Assembly (NCBI GenBank): GCA_961205875.1
Contig: OY540817.1
Span: 9,273,001 to 9,337,000, forward strand
Direction: 5' to 3'
DNA from: Sialis fuliginosa
Taxonomy: Eukaryota; Arthropoda; Insecta; Megaloptera; Sialidae
Length of the DNA stretch: 64,000 nucleotides
The position numbers were made by a program, and so were the translations under genes. Under the pieces are notes generated by a model. The model saw nothing but the letters and a program-made list of their open reading frames with translations. It did no database searches and was not told the origin of the DNA. Every line of letters begins with the position of its first letter. The first letter of the stretch is position 1. This document shows, piece after piece, positions 38,266 to 50,650 of the stretch.

Positions 38266-39178
38266 CTTTGAATTTCGGTCTACAAAATTTTCACAGTATA
38301 CTCACAATATATTTTACTTTCAACATAATATGTCTAAAAAAAATTGATAATTTTAAATCGTCACACCGTAATACTGCCTTCATTTACTGATTTTATTATC
38401 GTATGTTTAAAAAAAAAACACATTTTTTCTCAATAGTAATGCCCTCTATCGCTCAACCTATGCAACATTCTGAAAACTTGAGTGCACACTAATTTATAAT
38501 CCATTCCAATGTATTGAAGCGTACGTTAATGTTTACTCGAAACACTATTCAAGTAAATAATTGAATCAACGCAACACCGAAGACAAGAACAAACGTGATT
38601 GATTCCATAGACGACTTTCTTTTCATTCCAACTCTGGCTTGAAATGAGTTGTAACTCCACACTTTAATTAAATTTATTTAGTTCAATTAATTTCTGACTC
38701 TAATCCATCAGATTTGCGGTCTTAATATTTCACAGGGAAATCTACACGTTTGCTGAATATTTATGATTAATCAATTGCAATTCAATGCAATTGAGTTGTA
38801 ACTACGAACAGGGACGTCTGCAAAAAAATTGGAAGATTTTTTGCTTAGATTCTAGTAAAAATTATTAATTTTTATGAAAAAATGACAAGTATTGTAATTG
38901 GGAAACAATAAGGCAATCAAATAGTTTTTCTTACGAAAAGAAATTTAAATGGATATTCAATCTTTTGACTTCCCTGAGTCACATTGAGTGTATGTATATC
39001 TAAAATGGGCTTTTTCTACTTAAGAAATACACCATTTCTAAGTACAGAGCAGGCAATAACAAAGTTTGCAAGTGATGAGATTTTGGGTCGGTCGTAGAAC
39101 TTTGTTATGTAAACAATAATGTGTGTGCAAACTTCCAAGAAGTAATGGTTTATTGTTCTGTCATTTAAGTAAAATGCA
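38266..39178. other. AT-rich non-coding stretch
   Basis: I see no gene, RNA or bounded repeat here. Confidence 0.4.
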
Positions 39179-39461
39179 TCCATTCATACTAATATTATAA
39201 ATGCAAAAGCGTGTCTCTCTGTTTGAACTACTGAACCGATTTTGATGAAATTTTGCTGGGAGGTAGCTTGCATCCTGAGGAAGGACATAGGTTACTTTGT
39301 GTATATCCCGAAAACCTGATTAGTTAAAAAATGCATTATAGATTATATATTTTTGTAGACATCTGGCATGTAAATGCGAAATTAAAAACCTGTTTTATCG
39401 ACTATATCATAACATAAATCTGTATGACCACGCGGGCGAAGTCGCGCGGGTAACAGCTATG
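39179..39461 (+). mobile_element. Lep1-type Helitron-like element, copy 6
   Basis: It begins TCCATTCATACTAATATTAT after an A, with the Lep1-like core CTACTGAACCGATTTTGATG near 39227 and GGAAGGACATAGGTTACTTT near 39279. It ends GGGCGAAGTCGCGCGGGTAACAGCTATG; the CTRR end is slightly altered. This is a different subfamily from copies 1-5. Such repeats are abundant in Lepidoptera and are the main clue to the host order. Confidence 0.8.
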
Positions 39462-39605
39462 TCTATCGATGCTAATCAGCTGAAAATCAGTATTTAATTA
39501 CGAAAGTTGTTTTTTAATTCCTAATAACCATTTTTTTATTAAAGCCATCAGATTACACTACAGTATGCTAACTGAGGTCATTTGTTCTTTAGTGATGTAT
39601 TTCAG

Positions 39606-40141
39606 CGTATGTCCCACGGGAAGGTATTGAAACTAAGCAGCTCTCTTTCTCATTTTCAAACGGATGTTGTTATTAAAAAAAAGCGTTGAAAAGAAGAAAG
39701 TCTGCAATTTTTAATAGTTAAAAATAAAATTTAATAAAAAAATTGTGCATCAATTATTTTATTGATGAAAAATATGCTAAAATTATTGATAATTTTATTA
39801 AAAATAACACACAAAAATTATTTTAATTGCCAAAAAATGAAGTGACAACGCATAAGTTTAGGTAAATAATGGGTTATAACCTTTTTAGTGTGGTTTTACT
39901 CTTAACTTTAAGTTTTCCGTATTTAATACAAAACCCCCTACAAGAACTGCCAAAAAAGAAACACTTTTCGAGAGTAAAAATCAGATTATTCATTTAGACG
40001 CACACGTACTTGCTTCTACCACAGCCTGAATAAAATTGCAGACTTTCCTCTCTTTAACGCAATTTTTGTTTTTTCAAAAACTGCATTCATTTGAAAATGA
40101 CAGCTGATTAATTTCAACACCTTCCCGTGAGACACCCTGTA
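39606..40141. mobile_element. Inverted-repeat element with long (about 110-bp) ends
   Basis: The left end has GTCCCACGGGAAGGTATTGA (39611 on) and continues CAGCTCTCTTTCTCATTTTC, then AAAGTCTGCAATTTT. The right end mirrors this, finishing CCTTCCCGTGAGACACCCTGTA at 40141. The right terminus (complement TACAGGGTGTCTC) is of the ACAGGGTGTC type common in arthropod transposons; the left one is worn. Non-coding interior. Confidence 0.75.
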
Positions 40142-41181
40142 ACTGTACATACTTACGCTGTTAGAGCAGTCGGTCACACGGACATTTATTAATGTTGAAT
40201 ATTAAATATACGTACATTAAGAAGTCAGAAAAATGATTATATTAATTTAATCAAATAACTCAAGCGAGTGCTAAATACAGAGCTTACTTGTAGATTAAAT
40301 AAACCACGATTTAAACAGAATATTTTATTTAACCAGCACAAATGGTGGCATTTTTTTTATTTTTATAATCGTGGTATCAAAGAGTTAATAAATCAAGCAC
40401 CGTGAATTATATTCGGAAAACCGTGGAGAAACAAATGCATAAAACCTTTTATATTCTGCTTTACAAATTTCCATTATTACGAATTGAACAATGTATCACA
40501 TCGTACGAGGCAGTCATTAATATTTTTATGGATTTCACAATACATATATTCAGTTTTTATTACTTTTCGCGTATTGGTTAATATACTCGTGTTATATAAA
40601 TCTGATCAACCATTAATATTTTTAATTACTGCATTTTTTCATGTTGAACCCATGTTTATTACTTTTTTAATTGGAAAATCTGTTATAGATCTATATCAAT
40701 AATATAATATAATATATAATAATAAAAATGTACAGTGAAAATCTTTTAACACGAAAACAATTAAAAAAATCAATTAACACGAAATAACATTCTGCATGGT
40801 CCCGATAAAATATTATGCAATTACATTCCTTTAACAAGAAAAAATTTCGTATCTCAGTCATTAATTTGTTTTAACTGTCTATGACACTGTTGAGCCATAC
40901 ATTTTAGGTATGTACCATTTTGCACAAAGTATTAATCGGCAGCAAAAAGATATGTCATCAAGCAAAACATTTTTTTTCATTTACAATCTATCCTTGAAGT
41001 ACCTACATAAGTGAGTGACACATCTAAATTCTAAAATGGTAACATGTTAAGTTTTAATAAATTGGGTGCCCCGTTTTCTTTTAATACAAAAAATATATAT
41101 TTCTGTCCTTATGCGGTTTCGCATTAAACGATTTCCGCTGTATTATCACAAATGACAATGGGTGATAATGAAAACAGTTTA
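40142..41181. other. AT-rich non-coding stretch
   Basis: Nothing is recognised. The 72-codon frame at 40484-40702 starts at TTG and has no familiar content. Confidence 0.4.
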
Positions 41182-41184
41182 TTA

Positions 41185-41329
41185 TGCCGTGGCCGTATTT
41201 AGACCGAAAAAACAAAACAGCAACATCTCGTCTTTTTGACAAAAGTGCAATAAACTCTATACATTTTTAAATACGAAGTGTTCTCAAACACCGTGTTGTT
41301 GTTTTGTTTTCTTTGGTGTAAACACGGCA
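41185..41329. mobile_element. 145-bp foldback MITE with TTA target duplication
   Basis: The left arm starts TGCCGTGGCCGTATTTAGAC and includes AAACAAAACAGCAACA. The right arm mirrors it and ends GTAAACACGGCA at 41329. Exact TTA copies lie at 41182-41184 and 41330-41332. With arms near 45 bp it is almost all hairpin. PIF/Harbinger-like by its target duplication. Confidence 0.85.
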
Positions 41330-41843
41330 TTAGAATTTCTTCAGGACTTCACCAGCGTATATTTCAAAATCAGTGCATTCTTGTGCTACTTGTTTTTATT
41401 TTTCATTTGAATACATATTTTTAATAGAAAATAGCTACTACAAATTAATTTAATACGGGCCTGCTGTAGATCAATTATCATAGAGCCTGAAATATTTCTA
41501 CGATTTTAGGCTTTCGTACAATGAAAACCCATCAAAATCGGTTGAGTTGTTTTTGTAACAAATCAAAACAGACAGACACAAAATTTAAAATAATCACAAT
41601 GTAGGTACATACGGGATAAACATATTTATATTGTATTATTATTGATTATAAAACAGTAAAACATAATAATATATGAGATATGAACATATTGAACATGTTA
41701 GTTTCTCTTTAAAGCTGAAGATTAACTCGTCAAAACTGACAGGAGAAAATTATAATTATATAATAAATTATACATCCATGGCAAACATTTATTAATAAAA
41801 TAAACATTGATAATATCTCAATGGTAATTTATTGTTAGATACA

Positions 41844-42183
41844 TCCTTACATATTATAAAACGCAACGTCTCTTTGTCTGTCTGTTTGTCCGTTAGTGCG
41901 CTTATAACTCGAGAACCACTTATCCGATTTACGTGTTTTTTACATAATTTATAGATATATTCTTTGCCCCGGTTTTAGCATGTATTCTGTTACGTTAGGA
42001 AACATAAGGAATAAGTCGAAAAAAAGTTTGCCGCAAGCACGTTTTTTTGCAATACTTTGCCTAAACCGATAAATATGGAACAATATAATGTCGTAAAAAA
42101 TTATGTAGAATAAGAAGATCTAAAATATACTCCACAAAATTCAACTTTTATATTTAAGCGAGCGAAGCCGCGGGCATAGCTAG
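41844..42183 (+). mobile_element. Helitron-like element, copy 5 (short form)
   Basis: It begins TCCTTACATATTATAAAACG after an A and ends GCCGCGGGCATAGCTAG before a T, a complete A|TC...CTAG|T copy. It is close to copy 4 (32926-33272) along its length, with small indels. Confidence 0.9.
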
Positions 42184-42349
42184 TATAGCATTATCATTGT
42201 TTATGTTTAATTACTTCTATAATTTTAATTTTATAAAAATACATACAACAATCGGAATAATATATAAAAAGGTGTATACAATAAACCCATGATTTGATAA
42301 AAAGAATCTTTTTACTTGTATGTAAAATTAAAGCCAATAATCTCACGTT

Positions 42350-42471
42350 ATAGCCAGAGGCGTAGTTTAAGGGGGGCGGAAATATTATAAATCATCTACT
42401 AAGGGAGCACTCATACAAGTTTTTGCCGAGGGCGCAGCGAACCCTATATATGTAGTTACGCCTTTGGTTAT
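42350..42471. mobile_element. Short inverted-repeat element with 'CCAGAGGCGTA' end
   Basis: The left ATAGCCAGAGGCGTAGTTT is roughly mirrored by the right AGTTACGCCTTTGGTTAT (ends 42471). CCAGAGGCGTAG followed by a G run is a phrase seen at the ends of many arthropod transposons. About 120 bp, non-coding. The target duplication is not clear. Confidence 0.55.
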
Positions 42472-43423
42472 GGCAGGTATTAGGAACTAGTAAGCCAACA
42501 TTTTATCTTTTAGAATAGTATGTTAAGCTGAATAAATTAGTCATAAAGCCAGTGGTGGATTAAGAAAGGTTTTGGTTCCGGGGCGGAATGTTAGTTATGC
42601 CACCCCCAACCTAGTGACGCGTTATAAAAAATTAAAATTTTTGTGTAAAAAAAATTTTACAATACCTGAAGACGATTGTTGTTTTATTCTTAACCGTATA
42701 GCATTGCATATAGCAAATTGGAGAGAAAAGTCTAATCTATAAGTCATTCATTAGATTTGGTCAAAAAATTAACCACGATTAATGTACCTATTTTTTACTT
42801 TTTGCTATTTTTTTAAGATAAAAAGAAAATTCGAGGATTGTTTTCAGTGCTCAAAAATACGTATAAAAATCATAGTCCGATTAAAACTATAAGATTTTTT
42901 TGTGAAGCTGTATTATTAATTATAAAAAAATATCATTTGAATTTCACAAATTCAATATTCTATACACTCGAATTCGACGCCATGACTTGTATAAAGAACA
43001 ATATATCAAGCAAACTAGTGGAAATCAAATTTCAGTTAATTTCAACTAATGAGTGCACACAAAGATACAAACATTCCTCATTAATTCACCCCAAAGACTC
43101 CCCAACCGAATGCATATTTCATACATTCGCGAGAAAATAGCAATAACAAGAGAACTCGATACACGCACCAACACCAAACATTGAAAACACTTAAGATATA
43201 AACAAGGAGAGATATATAAACGTAATATATGCTGCGAGTGTAAAGAAGAAGATACATTGAAAGGGGTTCAAGAATTATGTTAATATTTCCGTATATCGAT
43301 CATATGCAAATAATTTTATGATGTAGCAAATACAGTAACAAAATAATAGTTCACTGAACTTAATAACTTATCTCTATGTAAATATTTTATTTAATAATAG
43401 AAAAGATGACATGAATTGAAATC

Positions 43424-43903
43424 ACCCATGGAGGAAATGCCAGCCTTGACGATGGACCCAATATTGGGTTATCAGGTGATGTTTTTTCGATATTGGTCCC
43501 AGTCTAGACCAACCTTCAGATACCGAGCTTTGGTCAGCTATTCTTTACCCAAACCTGAATCAATCAACCAATGACAATGATTATACGTAACTTAACTCTC
43601 GCTAACGGCGTGATTTCACTTTAGTTCAGTATATATAAAGCATTTAAGTTCATACCAAGCTTGTGTCAAAGTTGAAAAACATTGTCCCACGCCTGAACCA
43701 ATCGTGGGTCGTTTGTTATTTTGTACAGATGAGACTCTGGGCCAGTCTTGATACTATATTGGTCGACAAGCCTTGACCGAATCTTGAACGAAGTTATCAT
43801 TTGTATGTTGGTTCAGTGTTGGGTGCCAGGCTTGGTTCAGAGTTGGCTAGCATTGGACCAGGCCTGGTCCAACCGTGGCCTTTTTATAATTTCTTATATG
43901 GGT
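43424..43903. mobile_element. Inverted-repeat element family B, copy 2
   Basis: The ends ACCCATGGAGGAAAT (43424) and ATTTCTTATATGGGT (ends 43903) correspond to those at 10961-11212, and the interior again consists of 'TTGGnCCAnnCTTGG' variants. Relative to copy 1 it has an extra segment at about 43560-43740. ATC flanks both sides (43421-43423 and 43904-43906), a possible 3-bp duplication. The frame 43748-43933 is a by-product. Confidence 0.7.
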
Positions 43904-45360
43904 ATCAGAACAACAACAAAAATATTTTTTTAAACAGAGATTTATCGGTGTTAATGTGAAACTGTTTTGTTTATACGCTCATTTGTATGTACCTTATCCT
44001 CGAACAGCCACTGCTAAAGACAATGTGCAACGTGAAGTAAAAAACTGAAAATCAACACTAGCACAATGGTTATATTGAAATCCACTCTACAATATCTAAC
44101 AATTACTTCCACAGTTTAAACATTTAACATATCATAATTCATTTAAACAAGTCAATTGCATGTATGGTAATTTTAATTATACGAACAAAACTGTCTGTGT
44201 TGGTATTATGCAGTTGGTAACACTTACTACGTGAACTAAATTAAACTAAATTATACTGCGCACCCTCTCGAATAATAGATGAAACTTTTAGTATGGCGCT
44301 TGTAAATTAAATGAAAAATTACTAAGTAGCGAAAAGAAAAAATAAATAGATAAATTGCAAAAGTTCAAATGAGATACGTTCATCTTCATGAAAATGCACA
44401 ACAACTAATTATGAACTGTGTAACATAGCTCGTAAAAAAAAGAATGAACTTTTGCCTCGTTGATTTGTTTATAGTCTTTTCGCGTTGATTGTACTGCTAC
44501 GAAACGTTGGTCGAAATTTCCCCGTACACGTTATTGACAATTAATTCATACATCTATATTTATAAAAGAGTTTGTACTCACTCACTCACTCAGTCATCAA
44601 TGACCAGCCCAAACCTCTGTATATAATATGTATATAGAAATATGAAAATTTATAATAACGTTTCTTCCTTTTATGACGTCAGTACCCGTTAAATTCAACT
44701 TCGTAGGGTTAAATAAAAACTCCCATCCACGATAGACCCAATATTCCCGGAGAAAAAGTAATTCTATCTAAACATTTTTAATAAGATCTAAGTTCTTTAT
44801 AACATATATTATAAACATCTGCAAAGCTTTAATAAACAAAATAAATGTTTAATATTTGAAAACAAACGTTCCTCTTTAGTAGACTCACCCTTTCATTGTT
44901 ACTGTTCAACCATTTAGTGTAGTTAATATAGTCTGGAGTAGACCATACCAACTCAATTACTTGCATCTGTTAGCGTTCAATGGAAATGTTTGCCCCTTGC
45001 ACTATATCGGTAATATCATTAAAGTACAAATAATGCACAAATTCAAATAATTCAAACTATCTCGCAACAAAAGGTTGTCTCTATTTCATCGACCGTATTA
45101 GTTTGTTATTTATTCAATACTCAAGCAAATTGACTGTAATTAGATTTTATTTTATAGATACTCATACATAAATACGTGCCTGGCCTAATTACTCATTATA
45201 ATTTGTTTTGTTTTGGTATATCAACATCACAACTATACCATTGATTTTTCTTTCATTTTTTATATATTTTTATATACAGGATGGGGTAATAATGCGTGGA
45301 AGATCGATAGCTCGTACCACATAACAGAAAAATATCTTTATAATGCAGATGTAAACTGTG
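43904..45360. other. Non-coding stretch with Helitron-like 5' fragment
   Basis: At 44553, TCTATATTTATAAAAGAG follows an A and leads into an (ACTC)n tract, like a Helitron/Lep1 5' end, but no CTAG end follows. At 45270, TATATACAGGATGGGG resembles the phrase at 18693. No gene is recognised. Confidence 0.4.
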
Positions 45361-45413
45361 GGTAAATGCACATACATAGAAATTATTTTCAAATATCTGT
45401 ATGTGCATTTACC
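45361..45413. repeat. 16-bp perfect inverted repeat, 21-base loop
   Basis: GGTAAATGCACATACA (45361-45376) and its exact complement (45398-45413), with partial pairing continuing outwards (AACTGTG against CACAGTGTT). It could form a stable hairpin. No enclosing element is seen, and function is unknown. Confidence 0.8.
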
Positions 45414-46382
45414 ACAGTGTTTTCCCCTTAAATTATCACATAACCTAACGTAGGTATATGGCCTTAGAATCCTATAAAATTCTGTTCAGACAGACAGACA
45501 AAATTTTGTACAACTTATTTTGCTTAAAAATGACGTATACTCAAAAAATTAAAAAGTCTGGAAATATTGTAAATTTATCTACTTTATTAAATAGGCATGA
45601 TGCCTAATTTTTAAAAACTATTTTATAATGATCTTACATATCTCCTATTTCCAAAAAAAATACTTATTTCTGCATAAAATAAAGGTTTAATCACAAAAAT
45701 TGACCCTTTTAAAACTAATTTTGACGTCACGCCTATGTAAAGACTCCTTGTCAACAATAATAAATCCTGTATTTTAAATTGCTGTATTTTGTGTTTTTAT
45801 TTTAACAAAAATCATATTAATCTCGCTTTTAATATAAAAATAATTACATTTTTATCTTTTTAACATATTTCATTATTTAAAATCATAATTTCAGTGATAC
45901 TTTGTTACTGGTATCATGCCTATTATGGGTTTAGGGTTTTGGGTTCATATAACATTTTAAAACTTTATTATTAAAAATTTGTTTCCAACCATTTTCAAAC
46001 TTTTGAGACATACTGTATAAGAGAATACCAAAAGTAAAATTATATAAGTTTACAGACATAACTTCCATTGCATTCTATTCTATATAAAAAGTACGATAGC
46101 ATTATTTCAATGGAAAATTCTATACATATATCGTTCTCTCCAGTTTTTAAACAACACTTTAGCTACATTTGTATACAGCCAGACGTAACAACATATACCT
46201 ATGTTTATTTATCTTCATTCAATGTAAAAACAAGTACACTTTTTGAATTCTTTATTCATACTTCAAAATACAACGGAATAATACATAAATAAGTTTACTT
46301 ACGTTTTATTTTAATGGTATAAAGCAAATAAAAATTACAATCCATAACAGTAATTTCTAACGTGGAAATGTACGAGTATATA

Positions 46383-46724
46383 GTCCTCGGTCCAGGCTTT
46401 AAATTTTGAAATAAAAAATACTCCTCTGAAACTTCGTGAGTGGATTCATTTTGACATAACCTACAACTTTTTTGTCTTCGAAAATTCTGATAATTGGGGC
46501 GTTTTCGATGTGGCATGCGTCAAACATGTCAATTTAACGATAGTTATAGGAAATTTACGAATAACTCTTTCTTTTTTACTTGAATTACAAGATTTTATAA
46601 TGCAAACGCCCCAATTCTCAGAATTTTCGAAGATAAAAAAGTTGTAGGTTACACCAATATAAATCCACTCACGAAGTTTCAGAGGAGTATTTTTTATTTC
46701 AAAATTTAAAGCCGGGACCGAGAT
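46383..46724. repeat. Foldback element, arms about 120 bp
   Basis: The left arm (46383-46503) runs from CTCGGTCCAGGCTTTAAATT to AATTGGGGCGTT. The right arm (46608-46724) is its near-complement, AACGCCCCAATT to GGCCGAG-like GACCGAG. Arms differ at few sites, so the element is fairly young. The spacer of about 105 bp is unrelated. A minus-strand frame (46295-46516) across the left arm is incidental. Confidence 0.85.
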
Positions 46725-46772
46725 CTAATACAGCTGTACTCCAATAACTGTAGAATATTTTCATCTAAAACA

Positions 46773-46984
46773 CACGGAGAAAAATTAAACCCAAATTTTA
46801 GGAAAAATTACAATTCCTAAATCAAAATTTGCTATCCGTATGGCAATAATTTATAGACTTATTGTATTTTTAAATAAAAAATTATAATTTTTTATAATAA
46901 GTCTCTGAATTATTGCAATACGGATATTATACTTTTATTTAAGAATTGTAATTTCCTAAAATTTTAGTTCCATTTTTGTCCGTG
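46773..46984. repeat. Second foldback element, arms about 60-90 bp
   Basis: CACGGAGAAAAATTAAACCC on the left pairs with 'GTTCCATTTTTGTCCGTG' on the right. Inner parts AAATTACAATTC/GAATTGTAATTT and TATCCGTATGGCAATAATT/AATTATTGCAATACGGATA also pair. It lies only 50 bp from the previous foldback but has different arms. Confidence 0.75.
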
Positions 46985-48182
46985 GCAGAAAATGTAAGTA
47001 GATATACATATATTTTTTATTTGTTTATATAATAATATTTGATATCATAAGTTTAAGTGTTTTGTTTTCAAGATAGATGCGAAATAGGCAGATATAATAA
47101 TTTTATCAATTCCAAAAATATAATTTTTATTTAGAATCAAGGTCTTTTATTATTGTTAAAATCTAAAAAAATTATAAATTAAATAATTTATATTTTATAT
47201 ATTTTATTACAATTTTAAAACAAATATTGTTGTTCCATTATACATTGTTAAAAAAGCTTATGTTAAAATATCAAATTTCAGTTTCAGAGAAAATTTCGAA
47301 AAAAAATCCACGTAATCTTATTTGAAATGTGAATATCGATTTAAGTATTTTGATTTCATTGTCAGAAACCAACCTCCTTAAGAAAAAAGCCTATACCGAC
47401 ATACCCCATATCCCCATCTTCCCCCTAGCCTACTTACTACATTTACAATCCGAATAATTTGTTTATTCTTTTTCGCTTTTATAAACCAGGAATGAACATT
47501 TGATACATATTGTAATATAAATGTACATCTGTACACATTGAACAATGTAGAGAAGTATTATGAGCCCATAAACTTTTATTTGTGCGATGGTGAAGCGCAT
47601 TTGCAACGTCCGCATGCAGATAATTATATCTAGTTACATTACATACGTGAAAACTGCATGCCGTTATCACATGCAGAGTTATTTTTTCGCAAACAATAAA
47701 CAATGCTATTATATATAAAGAACAATGCTAAAATAATATAAACAACAAATTAAAATTAGTATTTCAAACGCATTTACTAAATAACTAATATTGTATAGAT
47801 TATAGAGGTATATAATTCTTTAAAATGATAAAAATCAACTCAAAACTAGTGAGTACAATACCGGACCAAAATCGTAAAAAATGATGTATTACAATATAAA
47901 AAATTTACAACAAAAATAGAAATACTTATATTACTCAAAGGTAACACAGTTTAAATTTAATTACTATTAAAACTACGAAATATATTTAAATATTCATACT
48001 ATCATGTCATATTAAAATAAACCCTCAAAGAACATAAACTATTGACTCGAAATTAATTCAATTTTAAACAATGAGGGTTGTTATTTTTTATTAAAAATGA
48101 AATACTTCCTTGAAAAATCTGTCATTTGACACTACAATATCACAGTAATCACATTTCAGCTAATAATAAGAGTTAAAAAAAC
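46985..48182. other. AT-rich non-coding stretch
   Basis: I see no gene, RNA or bounded repeat here. Confidence 0.4.
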
Positions 48183-48670
48183 ATCTACCAAGTAAATGCA
48201 CAGTGCTTCCTCATGCTAAATTCACTAAAGGTAGTTAATTATTGCACAATTTAAATAAAAACCGATAGTGTTCAGATAAATTGCCTGGAATTGGTTAACC
48301 ATTTAATTTTTATACAATTTATTAAAAAATATTAGTTCGAAATTTTTCTTAAAGCGCACCTGATCATGTTTTCGTATATTTTTAATTTTTTGATAATTTC
48401 AATCTAAATCTAAATTTATGCAAACGTCAAAATGACATTTAATATACCCAAGCAAATATCAATTTAGAAAAACAAAACACGATTTTTTTAAATAAATTGA
48501 GATAAATCTTTGTAAGGGAATATTTTACAACAAACGTTGTAGACCCATATTATAGGAAATTTAATGCTCTACAAAAAATATTCTATAAAATTTTCACGTA
48601 ACATGTGTCGTTCTTGGGATATGTTGAAAAAATAAATATTTTGGGGTGTCACCCCTCCCTCTTACACACG
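48183..48670 (+). repeat. Inverted-repeat family C, copy 3
   Basis: It starts AAAAAACATCTACCAAGTAAATGCACAGTG-like and follows copy 2 (30137-30425) for about 240 bp, through 'TTTTCGTATATTTTTAATTTTTTGAT'. From about 48520 it matches the fragment at 23330-23440 instead. Together the three copies suggest a longer parent element. No right end is visible here. Confidence 0.6.
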
Positions 48671-49834
48671 ATTTTGATGATTTTCAAGCCAGACCCAAGT
48701 GGAGTAAAATTAGTAAATATTTTGGTCAATAATATTTATTATTTGTAATGAATCATTAAAATACATCAATTAAAAAGATTATTGTATTGAATAAAATAAC
48801 ATTAATTTGTATCAATAAATTAGGCTATTTGGATCCAATAGGTTCTTATAAATAACTGGGTTATTGGACGCAACGTCAATGAATTATTCAGTTCAAGTTA
48901 AATTTACTTGCTTTTGACTTATTTGTATCCATTAATTTTTTTCAGTGTAGTCATAACCCATTCATATATTTACGTTACAAAACAATTGTCATTTAATTGA
49001 CAAATACACAAAAGTTATCATCATATACCACGCCCAATCAAAATCAGGTCGTTTAAGAAACTTGTCTTGCCAGTTTAGCACACAAAAAACACAGACAGAA
49101 AGGTTTCTCAAATTTCACATACTCCTCCCAGCAAGTTTTATTTTAAATATTACTTTCTGCAATTGTATATAATTATTTATTATTGCAATAAAAATAACAA
49201 TACGTGTTCTTCATTATAAGTACCTACTATATTTATAATTAGTATAATTGTTATTATGATAATTCATAAAAAAAATATAACTTTTTTATGTAATACGTAA
49301 ATATACTATTCAAAGCGTAATTATAGAAATATGTATTATTAAATGTTTATTATTAAAATATGTAAGTATATATAACAGTTATCTTGAATTGTTTTATCTA
49401 ATGAAAGTTTACTTATTGTGGTTAATAATATCAACCTTTTTTTTAAACTATAAATAGAAGCATACATATTATTCTTATCTATACAATAATATAAAAACGA
49501 AATAAATAATATAAAAAAAAATATTTATTTAATGCACACTTTTTGTTTTCTAAATATACTATTTCACTTAAATTTTTTTAATTTGTTTAGTATTTTTATT
49601 TTAATCTTTAAAACTATTATATTATACAAAAAAGTCCTGCGTGACTGGACCATCAATTCCTAATTCTGGAAACATTAAATTTTATGTGTATCTTTATTTT
49701 ATGACCTAAGCATCCACTAGGAAAGGATTTTTTGAAATGTGTTAATATTTTTTTATCTTTATAACTGCTTATATCACAAAAAGGCAAAACAAGTTTCAAT
49801 TAAAAAAAATACACAGTATCGCGATTTTACTTAT
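48671..49834. other. AT-rich non-coding stretch
   Basis: I see no gene, RNA or bounded repeat here. Confidence 0.4.
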
Positions 49835-50650
49835 ACCGTCGAAAAATCGTGACCGAAATAAAAGCAGATTCTGATTGTACTACCTTCAAAACGTAAAGAA
49901 AAGTTGATTTCCGCATGGTGGCTGTGCGTGTGTTTGTCTGTCCGTGTGTCTGGATGTAAAATTTTCTTTCGTTCACGATAACCACTGTAAAAATGCACAG
50001 ATTTGAATTATTTTTGAAGAAAATGTTTGTCTCAGTGAGTACTCCAGACCTATTGATTTTGGTGCTAATCTGATTAGGGGTTTTGAAAATATTCGAAATT
50101 GTGTACCTATTATCGTCAAAAAAGTGAACGTTGCGAGTATTATCTCACCAGTTTTGATAAGACTTGGTGCAGTTGTAGTATACGTACCTAAACAGCGTTT
50201 GAAGGGGTGAAAACCACCCTCAAAATTTGAATTTTAAATACTAATAAATACATTAACTAATTCAAGTTTCCTTGGAAACAAATGCTATTAAATTTAAATT
50301 GTCAGATTCATAAAGGTCCACAATTTTTTTTCTCTTTCTAGTGTTTTCGGCTGCCTCACTTGCTCTACGTTATATTATCTCTATGGTCAAATTAGTTATT
50401 CTAAAAATGTGTATTATATTATTGACATAAGGGTATTAGAAAACTAATATTTATAATATAAAGGTGAATGTTATTTCTGGCAAGTTCGATTGAAATTTTT
50501 CATATATTATTATTTTTATTTTTTTCATATAAAAAAGATATTATAGAACATGGAAGTAATTTATGTTTCTCCATACCGTTAATTTCATAATAAGGGCAGA
50601 AATTGTTAAAAACGAATACAACGCGGGTGAAGCCGCGAGCGGGCCACTAG
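49835..50650 (+). mobile_element. Helitron-like element, copy 7
   Basis: It ends GCGGGTGAAGCCGCGAGCGGGCCACTAG at 50650, a CTAG end with GC-rich hairpin, though followed by C rather than T. Positions 49835-50260 match the complement of 3840-4287, including TGTGTTTGTCTGTCCG near 49930 and 'GTTTGTCTCAGTGAGTACTCCAGA'. The 5' end is not clearly defined. Non-coding. Confidence 0.7.

Noticed and set aside
42838..43140. 100-codon plus-strand frame
   Set aside because: It starts at TTG, is AT-driven and has no recognisable motif.
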